35,807 nucleotides of DNA, taken from NCBI GenBank assembly GCA_026126105.1, contig JAHCJV010000059.1, positions 1 to 35,807 of the forward strand. Reading direction: 5' to 3'. Of this stretch, positions 1 through 7,268 are shown piece after piece. The notes below the pieces were generated by a model, which did no database searches, was not told the origin of the DNA, and worked only from the letters and a program-made list of their open reading frames with translations. Positions within the stretch are counted from its first letter, which is position 1; each line of letters begins with the position of its first letter. Made by a program: the position numbers and the translations under genes. Source of the stretch: Enhydrobacter sp. (GTDB taxonomy: Bacteria > Pseudomonadota > Alphaproteobacteria > Reyranellales > Reyranellaceae).

Positions 1-301
1 CCGGAAGAACTAGCTCTAATCTGTATCGGACGGTTCGGACGATCCTTTCCGTACTGACGCGAATCGACGGGAATGCCCGGCAACACAGGCCGAATCTGGG
101 GCAAACGATCTTGAGACGTTCTGCCATCATGGGCATTAAAACTGGCCGTCCCTCGGCACCTGTCGCGCGCTGAACAGCGAAAAGCTTTCCAAGCCGGCGT
201 AAGTCAAGTTGCGCCACAAGGTTGCAGATTCGCGCCTCCCCCGTCCCGTAGCGCCATCGAACAGTTTCCGCCTTCGGTGAGAACGGGTCAGCTACCTTCA
301 A
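1..301 (-). CDS. Possible partial protein of unknown function, running off the left edge
   Basis: A minus-strand frame stays open for about 100 codons from a possible TTG start at 301 to the window edge, so the 3' end is missing. It reads MKVADPFSPKAETVRW at the start and later RRLGKLFAVQRATG and MPMMAERLKIVCPRFGLCC. The composition looks coding rather than like a shadow, but I do not recognise the family. No convincing Shine-Dalgarno precedes the TTG, and a GTG near 217 is an alternative start. The 5' end meets the IS256-type remnant on the other strand, so the frame may be a gene truncated by that insertion. Existence of a real gene is uncertain. Confidence 0.3.
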   Translation of the reverse strand, partial: MKVADPFSPKAETVRWRYGTGEARICNLVAQLDLRRLGKLFAVQRATGAEGRPVLMPMMAERLKIVCPRFGLCCRAFPSIRVSTERIVRTVRYRLELVLP

Positions 302-507
302 CGGCGTTCGTTTCTGATCTTTCGCCGGTCATGTCCCAGGTCGTCGGCATCTTCCCCAATGAAGCTGCCATCACCCGCCTCGTCGGCGCCATCCTGCTCG
401 AACAGAATGACGTTTGGGCCGTCCAGCGCGCCCGCTACATCACGCTGGAAAGCATAGCGCCCGTCGGCGATGATCCAATCGTCGGTCTGCCCATCGCGGC
501 AGGCTGA
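277..507 (+). pseudogene. IS256-family (mutator type) transposase, C-terminal remnant
   Basis: The frame contains VVGIFPNEAAITRLVGAILL followed by EQNDVWAVQRARYITLES, which matches the conserved C-terminus of IS256-family transposases that I recall (normally EQNDEWAVQRARYMTLE). About 60 recognisable residues remain, against roughly 400 in an intact enzyme. The DDE catalytic core is absent. The bases just before the match (about 312-335) still resemble the GEIKRR stretch that normally precedes VVGIFP, but they are out of frame and damaged. The GTG at 277 is therefore only the first start in an open frame, not a functional start. The element cannot transpose. Confidence 0.8.
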
Positions 508-878
508 TTGATCCGGCTCAACCCGGAGATCGTCTTAAGGACACCCGCTCAGTTACACCACGAAATGGGACACGATCGGTTTCCGCAAATAGGGGCGGAA
601 CTTAGTCCCTGTGAGGCGAGTCCGTCTTGCGAGAGCCGGTGTGCGCTTCGCCAATGTGGCCATGCGGGCGTATGGCTGGAAGCGATACGGTGCTGGACGA
701 TCTTGATCTCGAACGCCGGATTTCCTGGATCAACTAGGAGATTCCACCACCGATTGCCAAGGCTGCGCCGATGCAGTAGTACTGAAATTTCAGCAGGCGC
801 GGCGAGTGGGGAGCAATCGCAGTGCGTTGTGGCCAAGGCACCATTATTGTGCGCCGACGCGCAGTTTGGTGACGGACG
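508..878. other. Gene-free stretch, probably decayed insertion-sequence flank
   Basis: No frame here has a ribosome binding site or a recognisable domain. Bases about 540-565 (AGTTACACCACGAAATGG onward) resemble the terminal inverted repeat seen at the 3' end of alphaproteobacterial IS256 elements and lie at the expected distance after the transposase stub. The rest, to the AraC start at 879, shows nothing I can identify. Confidence 0.4.
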
Positions 879-1946
879 ATGCCGAGAGAGATCGCCGGCG
901 TCGACTGGCTGTTGCGCGGCGCGACGGAGGAACGCCCCGTTCGGCTCGGTGAGCGGGTCGAGATCGATGACGCTTCCTGGTGCGCCACCATAGAGCGGAT
1001 ACAGATCAGACCCGGCCTGCGCGTGTTCCTCACCGATGCGCACGTGCACAAGGACGTTACCATCGAGCCCCGAGACAATCGGGATGACGAATGGATGGCG
1101 AGCCAGATCGGCCTCGCCGGCCGCGCCGAGATCGATTTCCTGGACGGGCGGCACAGCTACACGTCGACCGACCAGACCGTCCTGTTTCGCGCGCCGCGGC
1201 GCAATGCGGCCTTCGCAATCGCCGCCGGCACGCATTACCGATCGGTGGGCTACGGCCTGGAGATCGGCGACATCGTGCGGCTGTTCGACGGCGACGTTCC
1301 GCCCGCGCTGCACGAGCTCGTCGAGCCGAACATCGAGCAAAGCCGCGTCCTGGCGCTACGCACCGACCGGTCGATACGCACCTTGGCACGCGCTATTTTC
1401 GCCAACGATCTCAACGGGCCGCTGCGCCGCCTGATGATGGAGGCCACCGTGCTTCAGCTGCTCGCCTGGCAGGCCATTATCGCTCAGCGCCAGCGCTCGC
1501 CGCGGCCCGCCGAGCGTCTCTGGTCCGCCGCCGATCGCGAGGCGCTGCACGCGGCTCGCCATCGGCTGCTGGCCGACATGCGCCAGCCGCCGACCCTCGA
1601 GGAGCTGGCGACGGAGACCGGTCTGAGCGAGAAGCGGCTCAACGATGGCTTCAAGCTGTTCTTCGGCACCACCGTGTTCGAGACGCTGCGCAACGAGCGG
1701 CTCGAGCACGCGCGTATCGTCCTGCTGTCGGACACCGTCGGCCTAAAGGAAGTCGCCTTTCGCGTCGGCTACAATCACGTAACCAACTTCGTCACCGCAT
1801 TCACCCGACGCTACGGCGCGCCGCCGCGCCAGTACAGCGAGCAGAGCACGCTGGGCGCGGACCTGGTGCCCAGTGGAACCGTTCTGCCGCTGCGGCGCTC
1901 TGGAGCGTCGTCTGTCCCGGGAGGCCGCGCAGAAGACGAAACCTGA
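879..1946 (+). CDS. AraC-family transcriptional regulator with altered C-terminus
   Basis: The 355-residue frame has an N-terminal effector-type region (about 1-215, with no recognised ligand motif) and a C-terminal AraC/XylS double helix-turn-helix. Helix pair one is around 239-262 (LEELATETGLSEKRLNDGFK) and pair two around 288-312, ending in the signature VAFRVGYNHVTNFVTAFTRR followed by YGAPPRQY. AraC proteins of this PchR-like type normally end within a few residues of that point. Here about 35 more residues follow, and the last ~27 lie antisense to an IS5-type remnant, so the native C-terminus appears to have been replaced. The DNA-binding domain is complete. No target gene is obvious nearby. 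The ATG at 879 has only a weak ribosome binding site. Confidence 0.88.
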   Translation: MPREIAGVDWLLRGATEERPVRLGERVEIDDASWCATIERIQIRPGLRVFLTDAHVHKDVTIEPRDNRDDEWMASQIGLAGRAEIDFLDGRHSYTSTDQTVLFRAPRRNAAFAIAAGTHYRSVGYGLEIGDIVRLFDGDVPPALHELVEPNIEQSRVLALRTDRSIRTLARAIFANDLNGPLRRLMMEATVLQLLAWQAIIAQRQRSPRPAERLWSAADREALHAARHRLLADMRQPPTLEELATETGLSEKRLNDGFKLFFGTTVFETLRNERLEHARIVLLSDTVGLKEVAFRVGYNHVTNFVTAFTRRYGAPPRQYSEQSTLGADLVPSGTVLPLRRSGASSVPGGRAEDET

Positions 1947-2060
1947 CCGAGCATCGAAGGCTTTATCGGCCACCAGGGTATCGGCTTGCATGTGAGGTGG
2001 CAGCGCATCGTCGCTCTGCAGGTCATGGGCTTGTCCGGGGGTCAGGAATAAGCCGAGTGG
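1865..2060 (-). pseudogene. IS5-family transposase fragment, frameshifted
   Basis: On the minus strand 2060-1950 reads PLGLFLTPGQAHDLQSDDAL and then HMQADTLVADKAFDA. This is the LTPGQAHDL ... ADTLIADKAFDA block I recall from IS5-family (IS427-like) DDE transposases, which holds a catalytic aspartate. The similarity then moves to another frame (about 1930-1865, RPPGTDDAPERRSGRTVP, matching the AAGKTAVIPPRxNRTVP segment), so at least one frameshift is present. Both protein ends and the terminal repeats are missing. Its 3' part overlaps the end of the AraC-type regulator on the opposite strand. Confidence 0.7.
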
Positions 2061-2114
2061 ACGACGATCGGATTCTTTCCTCGCCCGCACTCTTCCCTCG
2101 ATTGAGCACCGGCC

Positions 2115-2489
2115 CTAGTTCGGCCCCTGATCGCGTTCCCTTGGATCGTTGATCTTCTCGGTCCGCCGCGGCGCACGATCCGCCGAAGTGATCTTCGCGG
2201 TGGTCTTCCGGTTCATGGCAAACTTCCATTCTCCAGCCCATTCCTGGCCGCGCCCGAGTTTCCGGGCTCCGAGGATACGTGCGGTTCTCATTGCTTCGTC
2301 CTCGGATTCGAACGCCGCCCGAAGGGTATCTCCCGCCAGGCACAAGGCAAAGTTCCCCTTCAGCTTCAGCGACTCGATGAACCTCCGTAGGGCTGCGAAA
2401 GAGATCGCGCGCTCCTGTTTCACTTGGGCGGAGATCATGAACGGCCGGTGGTGGGCGTCGCAAAAGGCGTCCCAATCCATTGACGGCAT
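2115..2489 (-). CDS. Small hypothetical protein (124 aa)
   Basis: The chosen ATG at 2489 is preceded by a strong AGAGGAGAGG ribosome binding site about 6-8 bases upstream. The frame stays open further upstream, but no other start has such a site. The protein starts MPSMDWDAFCDAHHRPFM and is basic at its C-terminus (AMNRKTTAKITSADRAPRRT and on). There is no signal peptide, membrane segment or motif that I recognise. The segment FESEDEAMRTARILGARKLG looks like a short alpha/beta domain. It sits alone among insertion remnants. The gene is likely real because of its start region, but its function is unknown. Confidence 0.55.
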   Translation of the reverse strand: MPSMDWDAFCDAHHRPFMISAQVKQERAISFAALRRFIESLKLKGNFALCLAGDTLRAAFESEDEAMRTARILGARKLGRGQEWAGEWKFAMNRKTTAKITSADRAPRRTEKINDPRERDQGPN

Positions 2490-3051
2490 AAAGCCTCTCC
2501 TCTGACTCGCTCCGATGCCGCCAGATCCATCTGCGACCACGCCTCGATACAGACGATACAAAATCGTGTCGCGCACGAAATGCGTGCAATGCCGCATATC
2601 TCTTCGAGAAAATGTGTACTGGGAGTCTGGGCGGGTGCCTCTCGCCAGGCCCGCTTGCCGGCATCGTGCAACGAGCGTAGCGCTGTGGCTCGCCCAGATC
2701 GAAGAGCGTGCCGCCATAGCTTTCCGGGTCGCCTAGCGCCAGGGTGGCATGCGAGCCGATGAACTGCGTGTCCGGACGGTGATCCCGTCGTCGAAGTCGG
2801 TCGCGCTCCTAGGCGTCAGCCGCCCCCGGCCTTGGTCAGCCCGCCGCACCGGTGACGTTTCCGGTAGTAGAGGCGGCGAGGCCGACCGAGTGGGTCGCTC
2901 CTACGATGCACTCCCTACACACCGCAGTCCAAGTCTGAATGTCGAGCCCGACCGTGGCAGGACGAACGCGCTGCCGGGTGGCGCCGCACGGAAAAAGGCC
3001 TGGCGCTTCCAGAACCCTAACCTGCTGCGCGACCCGCACACGCGAGATTAC
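2490..3051. other. Gene-free stretch with traces of decayed coding sequence
   Basis: No frame combines a good start with recognisable protein sequence. On the minus strand 2769-2665 reads TQFIGSHATLALGDPESYGG and then TLFDLGEP. This looks like real protein, but it has no start, is frameshifted relative to a plausible upstream segment (FDDGITVR), and belongs to no family I can name. It is probably a relic of a lost gene. Confidence 0.4.
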
Positions 3052-3243
3052 CTACTTCTGCTCAACGCTCTTCGGTTCGAACACGTGCGCCTGCAAACAC
3101 GCCCTGTAGGTCTTGAGAATGTAGGTTCGGTCAGCGCCTGATCCAGGCGTGTCGAAAGACTTGCCTTCCTGGACAGAGATGATCCTGGCAAGCTCCAAGG
3201 CAACTTCTTCCTGCGACTTGCCCGACGCGACCCTGTCCGCCAT
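3052..3243 (-). CDS. Small hypothetical protein (63 aa) with its own promoter
   Basis: The frame begins MADRVASGKSQEEVALELAR and ends FEPKSVEQK. The ATG at 3243 follows a GGGAGAAG ribosome binding site 3-4 bases upstream. A promoter and a palindrome lie directly ahead of it (separate entries). The protein is soluble and mostly helical by composition, with Cys in YRACLQAHVF. I do not recognise a family. The N-terminal helix is not a convincing helix-turn-helix, although a small DNA-binding protein that controls itself cannot be excluded. The start region makes the gene likely despite its size. Confidence 0.6.
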   Translation of the reverse strand: MADRVASGKSQEEVALELARIISVQEGKSFDTPGSGADRTYILKTYRACLQAHVFEPKSVEQK

Positions 3244-3256
3244 TCACTTCTCCCAT

Positions 3257-3270
3257 TGTGAATTTTCACA
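3257..3270. promoter_or_regulatory. Palindromic operator candidate
   Basis: TGTGAATTTTCACA is a perfect 6+2+6 inverted repeat. It overlaps the expected transcription start of the small gene at 3243 and lies 13 bases before its ATG. A repressor bound here would block that promoter. A second inverted repeat, TGACA-N5-TGTCA at 3287-3301, lies between the -10 and -35 boxes. The proteins that bind are unknown. Confidence 0.5.
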
Positions 3271-3274
3271 CAAT

Positions 3275-3302
3275 GACATAACGGACTGACAATGTCTGTC
3301 AA
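3275..3302 (-). promoter_or_regulatory. Sigma-70 type promoter for the 63-aa gene
   Basis: On the minus strand a perfect -35 box TTGACA (3302-3297) is followed by a 16-base spacer and a -10-like TATGTC (3280-3275). The expected start of transcription, near 3268, lies inside the TGTGAATTTTCACA palindrome and gives a leader of about 25 bases. Confidence 0.5.
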
Positions 3303-3448
3303 CTGATAGGCGAGCCTGGCCGCGTCGGCAAAGCATTCTGCATTGCGGTCCGTACGCGCTCGACCACGATAAGAGCGAGCGCCGTCATCTCCAGGCCTTT
3401 TCATCGTCGGTTGCATCGCGAATTGTGGCGTGGGAGCCTGTCGGCACG

Positions 3449-3823
3449 ATGATCCGCTTCATTCCTCTCGTTGCCATGCTGTCGATGGCGGGCTGCACGG
3501 GCGCTGCCGGCCCAGATCCCAACCCGTTGGTCTGGACGGCGACCTACACCAAGCCCTACGTGGCCATGACCTACTGCCTCAATGCAGCCTCGGCAGACTA
3601 CCGGACGGTGCTGGGCCTCGACAGCCAGCGCGGCATCGGCGGCGTCGAGCTGATCGCGCCGGCCTCGGGCTTCGCCAAGTCGGGCAAGGTGGGCGAGTTC
3701 GACGTCCGGCGCCTGACCGAGCAGACCAGCCAGGTCACCTTCCGCAGCGCCATCCGCACGGTCGGCGGCAGCGCCTCGATCGAGGACTGGGCGCGCCGGC
3801 AGGCCGAGAGCTGCGCGCAGTAG
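3449..3823 (+). CDS. Small secreted lipoprotein of unknown function
   Basis: Starting at ATG 3449 gives 124 residues: MIRFIPLVAMLSMAGC, a short lipoprotein signal peptide with the lipobox Cys at residue 16. A GTG at 3425 would add eight residues ahead of this signal and is less likely. The mature part has the Cys-containing segments MTYCLNAASADYRTV and RQAESCAQ, so one disulfide is possible. The rest is consistent with a small periplasmic beta-rich domain. No family is recognised. The alpha/beta hydrolase starts 13 bases downstream on the same strand, so the two are probably cotranscribed. Confidence 0.65.
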   Translation: MIRFIPLVAMLSMAGCTGAAGPDPNPLVWTATYTKPYVAMTYCLNAASADYRTVLGLDSQRGIGGVELIAPASGFAKSGKVGEFDVRRLTEQTSQVTFRSAIRTVGGSASIEDWARRQAESCAQ

Positions 3824-3836
3824 CGAGGCCCGAGTG

Positions 3837-4697
3837 ATGGCGCCTGCGCTGGAGCCGATGGTCGGCCGCTACCTGCGGCTGGAAATCGAGGGCGTGCCGC
3901 ATCGCGTCTATTTCGAAGAGGCTGGGCCTGCTGAAGGCGGGGGCATTCCGCTGGTTTGCCTGCACACGGCCGGCGCGGACAATCGCCAGTTCCGCCATCT
4001 GCTCGCCGATCCCGAGATCACCTCCCGCTTCCGCGTCCTCGCCTTCGACCTGCCGTGGCATGGCAAGTCGACGCCACCCGACGGCTGGGAGCGCAGCGAA
4101 TACCGGCTGACGACGCAGTCCTACACCGCGGCGATCCGCGCCTTCTGCGCCGCGATGGCGCTCGACCGGCCGGTGGTCATGGGCTGCTCGATCGGCGGGC
4201 GCATCGTGCTCAACCTCGCCATCGCGCATGCCGCGGAGTATCGCGCGCTGATCGCGCTCGAGGCCGCCGACTTCCAGCAGCCGTGGTACGATACGAGCTG
4301 GCTGCACCGGCCCGACGTCCATGGCGGCGAGGTCTGCGCCGCCCTGATCTCCGGCCTGATCGCGCCGCACAGCCCGCCGGCCAGCCGCCACGAGACGCTG
4401 TGGATGTACATGCAGGGCGGCCCCGGCGTGTTCAAAGGCGATCTCTATTTCTATCGCGTTGACGGCGACCTGCGCGAGAAGGTGAAGACCATCGACACCA
4501 GGATCTGCCCGCTCTACCTCCTCACCGGCGAGTACGACTTCTCCTGCACCGCCGAAGACACGCTGCGCACCGCAAGCGAGATTCCTGGGGTCGAAGTGAC
4601 GATCATGAAGGAAGTCGGCCACTTCCCGATGAGCGAGAACCCCGCCAAGTTCCGCGAATACATCCTCCCGGTGCTGGCGAAGATCTCCGCCTACTGA
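3837..4697 (+). CDS. Alpha/beta-fold hydrolase
   Basis: The 286-residue protein has the alpha/beta-hydrolase landmarks in order: an oxyanion-hole region LVCLHTAGADNRQF (about 40-53), strand and loop FDLPWHGKS (70-78), the nucleophile elbow MGCSIGGR with Ser118, a likely acid Asp234 in LLTGEYDFSC, and the base His262 in KEVGHFPMSEN. There is no signal peptide, so it is cytoplasmic. The substrate cannot be read from the sequence; esterase or C-C hydrolase activity on a small molecule is the usual role. ATG 3837 directly follows an alternative GTG at 3834. The gene converges on the flavoprotein gene, and the two coding ends overlap by 7 bases with no terminator between them. Confidence 0.85.
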   Translation: MAPALEPMVGRYLRLEIEGVPHRVYFEEAGPAEGGGIPLVCLHTAGADNRQFRHLLADPEITSRFRVLAFDLPWHGKSTPPDGWERSEYRLTTQSYTAAIRAFCAAMALDRPVVMGCSIGGRIVLNLAIAHAAEYRALIALEAADFQQPWYDTSWLHRPDVHGGEVCAALISGLIAPHSPPASRHETLWMYMQGGPGVFKGDLYFYRVDGDLREKVKTIDTRICPLYLLTGEYDFSCTAEDTLRTASEIPGVEVTIMKEVGHFPMSENPAKFREYILPVLAKISAY

Positions 4698-7141
4698 CCC
4701 TTGATGCGCCCGCCCGCCGGATCGAAGGGCGCCCTGAGGCCGACCTTGGCCTTCAGACGCGTGCCGGCGAGGTCGACCTCGAACCTGCCTGACTCGAGCC
4801 AGGTCGCGTCGACGGATTGCCCGTCCGTCCGGCTCAGGTAGCCCAAGCCGACCGACGCGCCCAGCGTGTGGCCGTAGCCGGCCGAGGTAAGATCGCCGAC
4901 CGGTCTGCCGTCCCGCAGCAGCGCCTCCCCACCCCAGAGGAGCGGCTCGCGATCCTCCAGCACGACGGCAACCAGCCGCCGCGCAAGAGGTTCCGCCCTT
5001 GCCTCGACCAAAGCCTCGCGTCCGATGAAGCCGCCCGGCTTGTCCAACCTCACCGCCCAGCCGAGCCCTGCCTGCCAGGGCGTGTCGTCGGGCGTGAGCT
5101 CGCGGCCCCAGGCGCGGTAGGCCTTCTCCAGCCGCAGCGATTCGACAGCGTAATACCCCGCGTCGCGCAGGCCGAACTCCTCGCCTGCCGCGTGGAGGGT
5201 CTCGAACACGGTGACGGCGAACTCGACCGGCACATAGAGCTCCCACCCCAGCTCGCCCATGTAGGTGCGGCGCGAGGCCAGCACCGTCGCGTAGCCGACG
5301 CCGATCTCGCGGATCGTGGCGAACGGAAACGCCTCGTTGGAGAAGTCGGCCTTGCTGACTTTCTGCAGCAAAGCGCGGCTGTTGGGTCCCATCACCGAAA
5401 GCACGGTCCAGGCGCCGGTCACGTCGGTCAGGGTGAAATGCGCGTCGTCCGCGACATTGCGGCCGATCCAGTCGGCGTCGCGGGTGATCTGCGCCGAGCC
5501 GGTGATCACCATGAACCTGTCGCGCGCCAGGCGGGCGATCGTCAGATCGCTCTCGTAGGTGCCGCGCGCGTTGAGCAGGCCTGTATAGACCGTCCGCCCG
5601 ACCGGCACAGCGATGTCGTTGGCGCACAGCCGTTGCAGGACCCGCTCCGCATCGCGTCCTTGCACGAGGAACTTGCCGAACGAGGTCTCGTCGACCACCG
5701 TCACCGCCTCGCGCGTCGCCTTGTGCTCGGCCGCGACGGCGTCGAACCACGCGCCGCGACCCCAGCCGTACTGCATGTCGGGCGTCTTGCCCGGGCCGGC
5801 GAACCAGTTCGGACGATCCCAGCCCATCTTGTTGCCGAACCACGCGCCGCGCGCCTTGAGGCGGTCGTAGAGCGGCGAGCGGCGGAACGGCCGGCCGCTC
5901 TCGTTCTCGCGCTGGGGCCACGGCATTTTGTAGTGCAGGCCGAGCGTCTCGGCGACGCGGTCGCGCAGCCAGGTGTCGTTGCCATGGAAGTTCGCGAAGC
6001 GGCGGATATCGACCGGCCAGAGATCGAGCGTCGGCTCGCCGGCGACGATCCATTCGGCCAGCGCCATGCCCGCGCCGCCCGAGCTGGCGATGCCCATCGA
6101 GTTGAAGCCGGCGCCGACGAAGAAGCCTTTCACCTGCGGCGCTTCGCCGAGGATGTAGTTGAGGTCGGGCGTGAAGCTCTCCGGCCCGTTCATGAAGGTC
6201 TTGATGCCGGTCTTCTCCAAAGCCGGGACGCGGACCAGCGCGTTGTCCATCAGGATCTGGAACTGGTCCCAGTCGTCGGGCAGCATGCCGAACTCGAAAT
6301 CGTCGGGTATGACGTCCTTGTTCCACGGTTTGGCCTCGGGCTCGAAGCCGCCCATCAGGAGGCCGCCGACCTCCTCCTTGAAGTAGATGTAGCCGTCGGG
6401 ATCGCGCATCACTGGCAGGTCGCGCGGCACGCCCTCCATCTTTTCGGTGACGATGTACATGTGCTCGCAGGAATAAAGCGGCACCGTCACGCCGACCATG
6501 CGGCCGACCTGCCGCGCCCATTGGCCGCCGCAGTTTACGACGACCTCGGCCGCGATCGGCCCTTCGGTCGTCTGCACGCCGCTTACTCGTCCCTCTTTCG
6601 TGTCGATGCCCGTAACTCGAACCTTCTCGAAGATGCGCACGCCCTTGTTTCGCGCGCCCTTGGCCAGCGCCTGCGTGATGTCGGCCGGATTGGCCTTGCC
6701 GTCACCCGGCAGCCACACCGCGCCGACCAGATCGTCGGTTCGCATGATCGGATACTTTTCGCCGGCCTGCTTCGGCGTCAGTTCCTCACAGACGACGCCC
6801 TGCTTGTTCGCCGTCGCCGCCGAGCGACGAAGGTACGTCATACGCTCTGCCGTGCGCGCGACCGACAGCGAACCGCACTGCTTCCAGCCGGTCGACAGCC
6901 CCGTCTCGGCTTCGAGCCCGGCGTAGAGCCTGGTGCTGTACTGGATCAACCGCGTCAAATTCTGGAAGCCGCGCAACTGGCCGACGAGCCCGGCCGCATG
7001 CCAGGTCGTGCCGCCGCTCAGCCGGCCCTGTTCCAGCAGCACGACGTCGGTCCAGCCGTTCTTCGCGAGATGGTAGGCGGTCGAGCACCCCATGATGCCG
7101 CCACCGATGATGACGACACGGGCGTGGGTGGGGACGGTCAT
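4691..7141 (-). CDS. Dimethylglycine/sarcosine dehydrogenase-like flavoprotein with GcvT domains
   Basis: The 816-residue protein has the full architecture of this family. A DAO-type FAD domain begins with VVIIGGGIMGCSTAYHL (Rossmann glycines 13-18) and holds SGGTTWHAAGL, whose His48 matches the covalent FAD-binding histidine of dimethylglycine and sarcosine dehydrogenases. An FAO central domain follows at about 370-430, then GcvT and GcvT C-terminal folate-binding domains at about 430-810. Such enzymes oxidatively demethylate N-methyl amino acids and pass the methylene group to tetrahydrofolate. The start at 7141 (MTVPTHARVVII) keeps the Rossmann fold near the N-terminus. The iron alcohol dehydrogenase gene lies 127 bases upstream on the same strand, with an inverted-repeat element between them. 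The exact substrate is not determined. Confidence 0.88.
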   Translation of the reverse strand: MTVPTHARVVIIGGGIMGCSTAYHLAKNGWTDVVLLEQGRLSGGTTWHAAGLVGQLRGFQNLTRLIQYSTRLYAGLEAETGLSTGWKQCGSLSVARTAERMTYLRRSAATANKQGVVCEELTPKQAGEKYPIMRTDDLVGAVWLPGDGKANPADITQALAKGARNKGVRIFEKVRVTGIDTKEGRVSGVQTTEGPIAAEVVVNCGGQWARQVGRMVGVTVPLYSCEHMYIVTEKMEGVPRDLPVMRDPDGYIYFKEEVGGLLMGGFEPEAKPWNKDVIPDDFEFGMLPDDWDQFQILMDNALVRVPALEKTGIKTFMNGPESFTPDLNYILGEAPQVKGFFVGAGFNSMGIASSGGAGMALAEWIVAGEPTLDLWPVDIRRFANFHGNDTWLRDRVAETLGLHYKMPWPQRENESGRPFRRSPLYDRLKARGAWFGNKMGWDRPNWFAGPGKTPDMQYGWGRGAWFDAVAAEHKATREAVTVVDETSFGKFLVQGRDAERVLQRLCANDIAVPVGRTVYTGLLNARGTYESDLTIARLARDRFMVITGSAQITRDADWIGRNVADDAHFTLTDVTGAWTVLSVMGPNSRALLQKVSKADFSNEAFPFATIREIGVGYATVLASRRTYMGELGWELYVPVEFAVTVFETLHAAGEEFGLRDAGYYAVESLRLEKAYRAWGRELTPDDTPWQAGLGWAVRLDKPGGFIGREALVEARAEPLARRLVAVVLEDREPLLWGGEALLRDGRPVGDLTSAGYGHTLGASVGLGYLSRTDGQSVDATWLESGRFEVDLAGTRLKAKVGLRAPFDPAGGRIKGQ

Positions 7142-7147
7142 GTGGCC

Positions 7148-7258
7148 GTCATCCCGACCGGAGCCGAGCAAAGGGAGGCGGAGTGGAGGGACCTCGTCTT
7201 GTCATCTTCGGCCATGTGAACAGATCCCTCGACTTCGCTTCGCTCCGCTCGGGATGAC
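7148..7258. repeat. Imperfect inverted-repeat intergenic element
   Basis: The outer arms GTCATCCCGA (7148-7157) and TCGGGATGAC (7249-7258) are exact reverse complements. Further inside, CGGAG and GAGGGACCT on the left match CTCCG and AGATCCCTC on the right with small insertions, so each arm is about 45-50 bases. The sequence type (GTCATCCCGAGCGGAGCGAAG and a GAGGGATCT core) resembles dispersed REP-like palindromes found in many GC-rich bacteria. It lies between the two dehydrogenase genes and could fold in their joint transcript. Confidence 0.65.
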
Positions 7259-7268
7259 GGGTGTCGCA

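Noticed and set aside
2749..3141. Plus-strand open frame of 130 codons
   Set aside because: No ribosome binding site, odd composition and overlap with the better-supported 63-residue gene on the other strand.
3735..6521. Very long open frame on the minus strand across the hydrolase and flavoprotein genes
   Set aside because: It is the antisense or out-of-frame shadow of two well-supported genes; the protein is Arg/Gly/Ala-rich and matches no family.
4817..7219. Long plus-strand open frame opposite the flavoprotein gene
   Set aside because: High GC leaves few stops opposite a real gene; it has no recognisable motif and the strand opposite is a complete enzyme.
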